This document shows positions 7,617-14,926 of a stretch of DNA of 64,000 nucleotides, in pieces (positions within the stretch are counted from its first letter, which is position 1; every line of letters starts with the position of its first letter). The translations under genes and the position numbers were made by a program. This DNA comes from Pseudoteredinibacter isoporae (GTDB lineage: Bacteria; Pseudomonadota; Gammaproteobacteria; Pseudomonadales; Cellvibrionaceae). Below the pieces are notes generated by a model. The model worked only from the letters and a program-made list of their open reading frames with translations, made no database searches and was not told where the DNA came from. Where the stretch lies: positions 434,001-498,000 of the forward strand of contig NZ_JAAONY010000001.1 of NCBI RefSeq assembly GCF_011602085.1. Direction: 5' to 3'.

Positions 7617-10033
7617 AACTTTAGTCTCTCTTTAATATATCGAATCAAATAGGATTTCAGATTTGTCAGTATGTGTTTCAGGGAAAATTGCGCTCGATGA
7701 AGCTCCGCAGCCGTTATCTCCAAAGCTTCTGTTTTAGCAGCAATCTCATTTTGAAGCTCAACTTCTCTGCGATCAAGAATGGCTTTGGTCTCAACGAGTT
7801 CGCCAATCATTTTTTCCTGTGACGCCAGATCCCCTTCCAGCTTTTCCTGCCATTGTTTATGGTTTTTCTCGATCGACTCGGCCCAATGCTTGCGTTCCTC
7901 TGCCAATCGATCCAATGAATCAATTTCCTTTTGGGCAATCATCAGCTGACCTTCCAGATAGGATTCAACTTCCGACAATCTGCGCAGCTCTGTGCGATAC
8001 GGAAGCTGGTCGACGCTGTATTGCTGCATATGTTCCTGTAAGGCGTGAAAATCTTCCGGGCTTGGAGCGTTTGGGCTGCTCATTTGCAGTTCCTCAATAT
8101 ACACGTCGAGAACCTTCGAATTGTGATTTTTTGGGGCATTTTTTCTTTCAGATGGTACAAAATTGAGAAGATAGTCCGCCACTTCGTCGCAACTAGCCTC
8201 AGCGGGCAAAATATGTGCCCTGCCATACAATTTTTCTACTCGCTCTTCCAAAGCACCCAGGCCATGAACAAGCACCGGCAACGGTGATGCCAATACATCT
8301 GACAAAGCATAACAGTATGACTCAGGCACACCGAGTGGGAAATAGACAATGTCCACCTGATAATGTGACAACAACGCCGGTAAAGACTCTGCCTCATAGG
8401 CACCGGTGACAATATAGTTAGGCTGCACACTCTGACCACTGATTTTATCTGAGTAACCAATGTGCAGCCAATTGAAACCCCCATTCTCACCGGTAGTGAG
8501 TTCTCTAAGTGCTTCAAAATAATCAAAACCTTTATGCTTACCCAATGCACCCACGACCGCTATGGTTTTTTTCTCGGTGTCGAAGGCCTGATCAAGCAGG
8601 CGCTCAATCTCTTCAGCCTCTTCTGCATTGAGCGGCTTTGGGGTTAAAGCCCGATCGGGACAAAATACATAACCATTATCTGCATCGGCAAAAACCCTGG
8701 CATACAAGGTTTTTAAATATTCACTGGGGAAAAATATCAATTTTGCCGACTGCCTGAATGGCTCACAGGCATCAATCCACTCCTGGGAACGATGGTCCTC
8801 GATCTGCTTGAAGTCGATGTTGTTGATGTCGGAGAAAATATCCGATTTTAGAAAACTAATATCATGGTAGGTGATGTATAAACCAATGCGGCTGAAATCC
8901 ACCGGGCTGAACACATCGAGAATTCTTGGGCTGAACCGATGAAGGTGAACATTGTTGAAAGCCAGCTTTTCAAATAACAAATCCGCCAGATTTTCTTTCG
9001 CCGAAAAGGCACTCAGATTGTAGAACACAAAACTGTTCAAATCCTGAAGGTAACAGTGTTGCTCATCGATAAGCAGTGCGAAATGTTTTACTCGCTCCCG
9101 GCTTTCTTCCACAAGGGATTGCACATACTTAAAACTGCCACCACCGTCCAGCCCTAAAATATGCAATACCGATTTTTCAGCGGATAGATTTTTATAGAGT
9201 GATTGCCATTGAGCTTCCGTCAGCAGCTTTAGCTGATAACGTTCAGCTTCGTTCTTTGCCAGATAATCCTTTAACAAATCTGTGTAAGTGGGGTGCAAAG
9301 AAAGTAATATTTGCTCGGCTTTTTGTTTTCTTTCTTCGGACTCACTGGAAAAGCTGACTTCGCCTTCATGATGCACAAAGACATCCATGGCCATCACATG
9401 CTTCAAGCCCGAAGCCATACAACGCATGCAAAAATCATTTTCTTCGCCATAACCTCTGCCGAAGTGTTCTTCATCAAAATACCCGACGTGTTCCAGTGCT
9501 GAGCGTTTGATGTACATGCAAAAGCCAACCGCTGTAGGAATATCAACGGTCATTCCACTGTTTACATCGGCGGCCAAACGATCAACTTCCGCCAGACTTA
9601 ATATGCCATCCTCATATAGACTTGCGATAGAAGGCACGGAACAGATGGTCGCGTTATTGGACAGTGGGGTCGCAGTTGCAGTGGTTCCGGACTTGTAGGC
9701 CGCCGCTTGCAGACGTTGAAGCCAATCGTTACTCACAATGGCATCGCTATTGAGCAACACAACATCGTCACGACTGAACGCCATGGCTTTATTCACACTC
9801 GCCACAAAGCCCAGATTTTCTTCATTGACGATTAAATGAATGCGGTCAAGTACAGACTGCTCTTTAAGGTAAGCTGAAATCTCAGGCTCCGGTGAGCAGT
9901 CATCAACAAGAATGATATTGGCATTGGATAGGCTTAGACCTTGTTTTGCAGCTTCTACACAAGCGACGGTTTCATCAAACCCTCGATAAACCGGGATAAT
10001 AACATCGACCGTACACCTAAGCGCTTCATTCAT
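7613..10033 (-). CDS. Large glycosyltransferase: GT2 + GT4-like + coiled coil
   Basis: 806 residues. The N-terminal GT2 domain (about 5-265) shows DVIIPVYRGFDETV, ILVDDCSPEPE, VVLLNSDAIVSNDWL and GRGYGEENDFCMR. A middle GT-B/GT4-like part (about 290-640) has ILGLDGGGSFKYVQSL and later KKTIAVVGALGKHKGFDYF. The C-terminal 120 residues are a charged heptad-like coiled coil (many E/K/Q, AEERKHWAESIEKNHKQW) ending in a basic IRYIKERLKL tail that may contact the membrane. The order GT2-GT4-coiled coil suggests a processive or multi-step assembly enzyme. It lies 9 bases after the methyltransferase stop, inside the same run. Confidence 0.82.
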   Translation of the reverse strand: MNEALRCTVDVIIPVYRGFDETVACVEAAKQGLSLSNANIILVDDCSPEPEISAYLKEQSVLDRIHLIVNEENLGFVASVNKAMAFSRDDVVLLNSDAIVSNDWLQRLQAAAYKSGTTATATPLSNNATICSVPSIASLYEDGILSLAEVDRLAADVNSGMTVDIPTAVGFCMYIKRSALEHVGYFDEEHFGRGYGEENDFCMRCMASGLKHVMAMDVFVHHEGEVSFSSESEERKQKAEQILLSLHPTYTDLLKDYLAKNEAERYQLKLLTEAQWQSLYKNLSAEKSVLHILGLDGGGSFKYVQSLVEESRERVKHFALLIDEQHCYLQDLNSFVFYNLSAFSAKENLADLLFEKLAFNNVHLHRFSPRILDVFSPVDFSRIGLYITYHDISFLKSDIFSDINNIDFKQIEDHRSQEWIDACEPFRQSAKLIFFPSEYLKTLYARVFADADNGYVFCPDRALTPKPLNAEEAEEIERLLDQAFDTEKKTIAVVGALGKHKGFDYFEALRELTTGENGGFNWLHIGYSDKISGQSVQPNYIVTGAYEAESLPALLSHYQVDIVYFPLGVPESYCYALSDVLASPLPVLVHGLGALEERVEKLYGRAHILPAEASCDEVADYLLNFVPSERKNAPKNHNSKVLDVYIEELQMSSPNAPSPEDFHALQEHMQQYSVDQLPYRTELRRLSEVESYLEGQLMIAQKEIDSLDRLAEERKHWAESIEKNHKQWQEKLEGDLASQEKMIGELVETKAILDRREVELQNEIAAKTEALEITAAELHRAQFSLKHILTNLKSYLIRYIKERLKL

Positions 10034-10042
10034 AGCTCAGCA

Positions 10043-11404
10043 CTACCGCTTTCGGAACCGAAGGGTAACATTGTCATTCCAGGCCCAGGTTTGATTAATC
10101 TGCCAGAGTTTTTCAGTTCGTTCTTTTAATTGCACAAGCGCTTGTTGCTGCTTATCCAGTGAGGATTTAAGTTGTTCAATATGTTGAAGGTCCGCCCGAC
10201 TTGCAATCCCCAGGTGAGAAAGCAGTTTCTGCCACCAGGATTCAGGGGCCGCCTCGATGTGCTTTGGCTCATGAATCTCGATAACATCAGGGGTTTCGGG
10301 AAACGGATATACCTGATGAGGCTGCTCATCATAACTGCTCCATTCACAGGCGAGGCCATGTACTGAAGCAATGGTTGTGATCAACTCGGGATGGTAAAAG
10401 CGAACGTGCTCGGGATCACGCCAGAAACCCAACAACTGGGAACGGATGGATTCCGGATCCGGGAAAGTGAGTACCGCAACACCCCCCCTGTTCAAACGAG
10501 TGGCAATGTGTTCAATCAACGATTCAACCAATTCAATCGGCAAGTGCTCAACGAAATGGGAACAGTAAATCCCGTCAACAGCCCGTTTATTCTTTTCCAA
10601 GTATTTCAGGGCATCATCACAGATAATATCCAAACCAGCGGCGCGACCATATTCAGCGACAATGCTATCGCGCTCTACGCCATGGGCAGAAATGCCCTGT
10701 TCTGTAAGTAACTGCAGAAATAAGCCTGCACCACAACCGAGATCGAGAACCTGCTCACAATGTTCAAAATGACGAACGTCGAACTGCTGCATGGCCATTA
10801 ATAGCGGATGATCTCGCAAGCAGAATTCATAAATACTGTAATCAAAGGAAAAACGACCACGGCTAAAGTTTTCCTCTGCCCAGCTTTCGCCCCATACTAA
10901 GAGTTCTGATTCACAATGGTTCTGCCACAACTCTATCAATTCATCGCTGGCGACATAAGCTCTTGCAGCACTTTGCAAGCAGGCGCCGAGCCATTGATTC
11001 TCAGCAGGCAACAGTGATTGAGGGGCAGAGTTGTTGTCAATCAGTACATCCGCAGCAACACCCATCAGTGTTGCGACACGCAGCAAATCAATACTGGCGC
11101 CGTTAACACCAATTACCAGAACTCGACTTGGCTTGAGGTTCAATATCTGCTGCGCAAATAAACGGTTTAGGGCCTGTTGGCGATAAACACCCGCAAAACC
11201 CTCACAATCATTTTTGACTTTTATGAGATCGCCATCGACCCAGGCACTCAAACCATTAGTTGAGGGCTCATCGCTAAACGCATAATCCATATAATGCAGT
11301 TCAACACCCCGCACCAATCCACCAGGCTGTCGTTTTGATTCCGAGACGACCAATACGATGTTTTTATCAGTTTCTTCCATTCCAGGCCGCCCGTTACATG
11401 ACAT
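10043..11404 (-). CDS. SAM methyltransferase with C-terminal coiled coil
   Basis: About 453 residues; the frame also permits TTG 11410 or ATG 11380. A class I SAM-binding motif (VLDLGCGAGLFLQLL) lies near residue 220, followed by the acidic ribose-binding residue in AHGVERDS and a motif IYCSHFVEHLPIELV typical of Methyltransf_11/23 domains. About 190 residues before it are of unknown function. The last 50 or so residues are coiled coil (LQHIEQLKSSLDKQQQALV) with a basic end. The gene overlaps the ABC permease and precedes three glycosyltransferase genes. In ABC-exported O-antigens a methyltransferase with coiled coil (WbdD) caps the chain and sets its length; this protein may do the same (inference; no kinase domain seen). 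Confidence 0.78.
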   Translation of the reverse strand: MSCNGRPGMEETDKNIVLVVSESKRQPGGLVRGVELHYMDYAFSDEPSTNGLSAWVDGDLIKVKNDCEGFAGVYRQQALNRLFAQQILNLKPSRVLVIGVNGASIDLLRVATLMGVAADVLIDNNSAPQSLLPAENQWLGACLQSAARAYVASDELIELWQNHCESELLVWGESWAEENFSRGRFSFDYSIYEFCLRDHPLLMAMQQFDVRHFEHCEQVLDLGCGAGLFLQLLTEQGISAHGVERDSIVAEYGRAAGLDIICDDALKYLEKNKRAVDGIYCSHFVEHLPIELVESLIEHIATRLNRGGVAVLTFPDPESIRSQLLGFWRDPEHVRFYHPELITTIASVHGLACEWSSYDEQPHQVYPFPETPDVIEIHEPKHIEAAPESWWQKLLSHLGIASRADLQHIEQLKSSLDKQQQALVQLKERTEKLWQINQTWAWNDNVTLRFRKR

Positions 11405-12179
11405 CAGCAAAGCCGCGCTTTACGCGATTAAAAAACAGAAAAGCAAGAATATAACTCAGCAGTGCTAATCCGCTAGCTTTCGCCAACGCGAACCAATCAG
11501 GCCATTCGCCCAATACCACAATGGTTCGGGTTGCCTCGATATAGAAGCTCAAGGGATTGGCCTCCATGACTCTGGCAAAGGCATCAGGCACAGCGTCAAT
11601 GGGATAAAATATGGGACTGAGAAAAAACAGTGCTGTCGATAAAAACGTCGCCACATAGACCGTATCCCGAACAAAAACACCCAAGGCAGACACAAACCAC
11701 ACCAACGCTACCAGCTGAACACTGAGAATCACCGTTAACGGGATCATCGCAAACAGACTGACCGTTAAGCCCCCACCCCAGATCGCCACGAATACCAATA
11801 AGACGAGCAATGACAACAAAAAGTGAAACAGGGATGAAAACACCGAAACCCAAGCCAGCGCATCCAATGGGAATACCACCTTTTTCACAAAATTACTGTG
11901 TCGCAAAATTAAAGTTGGCGAACCGGTTAGCTGTTCGGAGAAATACATATAGATCACAATGCCACTGAACAATAAGGCCGCAAAGTTCTCGTCAACGCCA
12001 TTCGATTGCGGCCAGCGTGCCTGAAAGATCACACCGAACACAAACATATACACCAACAGCAATAAAACCGGAGTAATCAAACTCCACAACATACCCAACC
12101 AGGATCCTTTATATCTGGCCAAGACTTCGCGCTTGCTCAATCCGTAGATCAAGGATCTGTGGGTCCAAAATGCTAGCAT
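11394..12179 (-). CDS. wzm: Polysaccharide ABC-2 exporter permease (Wzm type)
   Basis: 261 residues, six predicted membrane helices, the usual length for Wzm/KpsM-type permeases. The N-terminal amphipathic part RSLIYGLSKREVLARYKGSWLG (broken: KREVLARYKGSWLG) and the helix SLITPVLLLLVYMFVFGVIF are characteristic of ABC2_membrane O-antigen/teichoic exporters. It pairs with the ATPase encoded 41 bases upstream to move a finished undecaprenyl-linked glycan across the inner membrane. Its 3' end overlaps the methyltransferase start by 11-17 bases, so the two are probably translated together. Confidence 0.9.
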   Translation of the reverse strand: MLAFWTHRSLIYGLSKREVLARYKGSWLGMLWSLITPVLLLLVYMFVFGVIFQARWPQSNGVDENFAALLFSGIVIYMYFSEQLTGSPTLILRHSNFVKKVVFPLDALAWVSVFSSLFHFLLSLLVLLVFVAIWGGGLTVSLFAMIPLTVILSVQLVALVWFVSALGVFVRDTVYVATFLSTALFFLSPIFYPIDAVPDAFARVMEANPLSFYIEATRTIVVLGEWPDWFALAKASGLALLSYILAFLFFNRVKRGFADVM

Positions 12180-12220
12180 ACTTACGTTTTCTGATTGGAA
12201 TCTGTACAGCCACTGTGAGG

Positions 12221-13582
12221 CTATACGGGTTTAATATGGCAATAGGACATATGCAGCCCTATCAGGCCGTGCACCATGTGATCACTGAGTACATTCATGA
12301 CCAAAGCGTCGTGACACCAGCAATGCTGAACATGCTCATCCTGGGTCCCGCTGGCAACGCCGGCGGACATTACGTATTCCGCTGAGACCAGATAAGGCAA
12401 GCTAATTGCAAACTGAGCTTTGTAAACCTGCCCCGCTTTAACCACTACCGGATTATTTTTCAAACTGAGGTAGCTGTTATCCCCGAACAACACTTGCCCC
12501 TGAATGGTCTTGAACAAAAAGCCAACAATGACACTCTGCAGCTCTTCCAAGGCCCGGAAACGTATCTCTACCACGGCTTTTTCTCCGCCAACAGCATACG
12601 ATAGCTTCTTTCCGTCCTCATTTCTTAGAAAAACGTCGATTATCTCAGCTTTTCCAGTTCCAAACGATGAACTTGTTGTATCAAAAGGTTGCAGCTTGAT
12701 GTCGTTTCTCAAAGAGGAGCCTGCCAGGAAATCCTGTCGGCCATCGTGCCAGTACTCAAACTCCGGCACGTGTTCAGCCATTGGCTCTTCAGGCGGGGAC
12801 TGGAACGTACTAATGGAAATATCCTGCTGTTTTGCGTAGATGTGCTCAAGATAGCCTTCGGTGACTTCCTTCGCCGTACCTTCACATCGCAGCTTGCCCT
12901 TTTCCAGCCAGATTGCCCGATCACAAAGCCGGGTCACCGCGCTGGAATCGTGACTCACAAACAGTATGGAACCATTCTCTTTGAAATCCTCGAGAAAACG
13001 CATGCATTTCTGGGAAAACAAGGCATCACCAACCGCCAGGGCTTCATCGATAATCAGGATATCCGCGTCAACATGGACAATAACCGCGAAAGCCAAGCGC
13101 ACAAACATACCGGAAGAGTAGGTTTTGACCGGTTGCTCAATAAACTCTCCAATATCCGCAAACGCGCAGATGCTGTCGAAACGCTCTTCCATTTGCTCAT
13201 TCGTCAGGCCATAGATGGAACCATTTAGATAAATGTTTTCCCGACCGGTAAATTCCGGATTGAAACCGGCACCCAATTCAAGCAATGCGGCAATCTTTCC
13301 CTTGCAGTGAATATCACCAGAACTCGGCGTCAAGGTGTTGCAGATACACTGCAACAGGGTTGATTTTCCGGCACCATTTTGGCCCACAATACCCACCGTT
13401 TCCCCTTTTTTGAGGGAAAAGGAAATGTCATCCAGCGCTTGATATTGTTTCGGGGAGGAAGCCGCCCATGGAAGCATCAGCTCCATCAGGCGGCGAGCGG
13501 GATTGTCGTAAATTGGAAACGTTTTGCTAAGGTTTTGCACCTGCAATACCGTTTCGGTATTGCTATTTTCTGTTCCGCTCAT
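12221..13582 (-). CDS. wzt: Polysaccharide ABC exporter ATPase with cargo domain (Wzt type)
   Basis: 453 residues. The ATPase part (about 1-245) has Walker A GQNGAGKST, the polysaccharide-exporter sequence LELGAGFNPEFTGRENIYLNG, signature YSSGM, Walker B ILIIDE and the switch His in FVSHDSSAV. Residues of about 290-453 form an extra C-terminal domain (AEIIDVFLRNEDGKKLSY onward) like the Wzt carbohydrate-binding module, which in E. coli O8/O9a recognises the chain terminus before export. Its presence implies that the glycan carries a non-reducing-end modification, in line with the methyltransferase next to wzm. The start lies 18 bases after the prolyl isomerase stop. Confidence 0.92.
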   Translation of the reverse strand: MSGTENSNTETVLQVQNLSKTFPIYDNPARRLMELMLPWAASSPKQYQALDDISFSLKKGETVGIVGQNGAGKSTLLQCICNTLTPSSGDIHCKGKIAALLELGAGFNPEFTGRENIYLNGSIYGLTNEQMEERFDSICAFADIGEFIEQPVKTYSSGMFVRLAFAVIVHVDADILIIDEALAVGDALFSQKCMRFLEDFKENGSILFVSHDSSAVTRLCDRAIWLEKGKLRCEGTAKEVTEGYLEHIYAKQQDISISTFQSPPEEPMAEHVPEFEYWHDGRQDFLAGSSLRNDIKLQPFDTTSSSFGTGKAEIIDVFLRNEDGKKLSYAVGGEKAVVEIRFRALEELQSVIVGFLFKTIQGQVLFGDNSYLSLKNNPVVVKAGQVYKAQFAISLPYLVSAEYVMSAGVASGTQDEHVQHCWCHDALVMNVLSDHMVHGLIGLHMSYCHIKPV

Positions 13583-13600
13583 TCAGAGTGACACGCGATA

Positions 13601-14497
13601 TTACTGAGAGTCGAAGCTGGATTGCAAAGATTTCAGAGATTTCTCATCAAATTCCAATTTACTTCCGCTAAGCACAGACTGGATAAAGTCTTGTTGGAAT
13701 TTTGCAGCAAGACGTTGCTTGAGCTCTGGAATAATCAACGGCTTAACTTCCTCGAAAGGTTTTTGTATTGGATCCAGGCGAGCCGTGAACTTTATGATGT
13801 GGTAACCAAATTGTGTCTTTACCAGATCACTGATTTGGCCAGGCTTATCCATTTTCTTGGCCGCCGCTTCAAATTCAGGAACCATTTTTCCGGCACCAAA
13901 GAAACCAACGTCGCCGGAATTAAACTTGGCGGAAGGGTCATCAGAAAACTCCTTGGCCAGCTTGCCAAAATCTTCCCCTTTGTCCGCGCGTACCTTCAGG
14001 CTTTTTGCCAATTCAAGCGCTTCTTCTTCACTCTTTAATTTGTTGCTGACCAGGATGTGCGAAACACGATTCTTTTCTTCAGACATAAATGACGATTTTT
14101 CTTTTTCATAAATGTCTTTTGCCATGGAATCGAAATTAACACCTTCGAGCGAGGCTTCAACAACCTTGGCCAATACCGATTCTTTCAGTTCATTGTCGGT
14201 TTGGTACTCTCCAACCCAGCGAATGCGTTTAACGTCGATCGATTTATCATTATTCGCCAGGGACGCCAACTTTTTGGTCAAGAACAGATTTTCAGCAATC
14301 TGACGGTAGATATCTTTATCGGCTAAGGCCTCTTTGCGTTTGTCCGCTGGAATACCCTGTTCAATAAAGTACTTAACGTCATCATCCGTTACAACAATAT
14401 CACCAGCGGTAAGAACGTTACCACCAAAGGCCATGCTGGATACGGAGAGCATTGCCAATACTTTCAAGCTTTTCTTAATCATTTTTTGTGCTGCCAT
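13601..14497 (-). CDS. Periplasmic parvulin-type peptidyl-prolyl isomerase
   Basis: 298 residues. The N-terminal signal (IKKSLKVLAMLSVSSMAFG) predicts export; a second possible start is ATG 14482. Residues of about 25-140 resemble the SurA/PpiC N-terminal helical chaperone region. The parvulin domain (about 143-240) shows RVSHILVSNKLKSEEEAL, GEDFGKLAKEFSDDPSAKFNSG (broken: LAKEFSDDPSA), GDVGFFGAGKMVPEFE and FGYHIIKF, all standard rotamase motifs. It should assist folding of exported or outer-membrane proteins. It sits 3 bases after a lipoprotein gene that follows the secretin, so the secretin is an obvious client (inference). EpsD-type isomerases are also found in exopolysaccharide clusters. 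Confidence 0.88.
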   Translation of the reverse strand: MAAQKMIKKSLKVLAMLSVSSMAFGGNVLTAGDIVVTDDDVKYFIEQGIPADKRKEALADKDIYRQIAENLFLTKKLASLANNDKSIDVKRIRWVGEYQTDNELKESVLAKVVEASLEGVNFDSMAKDIYEKEKSSFMSEEKNRVSHILVSNKLKSEEEALELAKSLKVRADKGEDFGKLAKEFSDDPSAKFNSGDVGFFGAGKMVPEFEAAAKKMDKPGQISDLVKTQFGYHIIKFTARLDPIQKPFEEVKPLIIPELKQRLAAKFQQDFIQSVLSGSKLEFDEKSLKSLQSSFDSQ

Positions 14498-14500
14498 GAC

Positions 14501-14905
14501 TTACTTGTGGTAAACCCACCATTTATCTTCAATACGGATCCACTTTTCATCGAGTGGACGGGTAATCGGCAAGCCCATCTGCGGCGAGGTATAAGTAACG
14601 TCAATCACAACATCGCACACATCTTCTTCGCAGCTTACCTTATTTACTTTGGCGGCGTTCCACATACCACGGCCAGCTACACGGGCATTGTACTGTTCAG
14701 GCGTCGTGTATTGTCTGAACGACGGCGTGGTGAACTTAAAGGCTTCTTTCAGGCCTTCCATATTCTTCTGCATCAAACCGTCGTAACGTTCCTGAGCACG
14801 CTCAGCAACAATTTCTTCGGGGGCACGGTTGTCTTGCATTAACCCTGCACAACCGCTGCTCGCGGCAACAGCTACTAAAAGAGCAGCTTTTTTAATATCG
14901 ATCAC
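14501..14905 (-). CDS. Small predicted outer-membrane lipoprotein, function unknown
   Basis: 134 residues from a GTG at 14905 preceded by AGGTGA. The lipobox ASSGC places the lipidated Cys at residue 19, followed by Ala-Gly, which favours sorting to the outer membrane. The mature part is about 115 residues with two further cysteines (SCEEDVCDV) that could form a disulfide and a Trp-rich end (EDKWWVYHK). I do not recognise the family; the fold looks like a small alpha/beta NTF2-like or SnoaL-like domain. Its position between the secretin and the prolyl isomerase suggests an accessory or pilotin-like role for that outer-membrane channel, but this is inference. Confidence 0.75.
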   Translation of the reverse strand: MIDIKKAALLVAVAASSGCAGLMQDNRAPEEIVAERAQERYDGLMQKNMEGLKEAFKFTTPSFRQYTTPEQYNARVAGRGMWNAAKVNKVSCEEDVCDVVIDVTYTSPQMGLPITRPLDEKWIRIEDKWWVYHK

Positions 14906-14926
14906 TTTTCACCTACAAATCAATGT

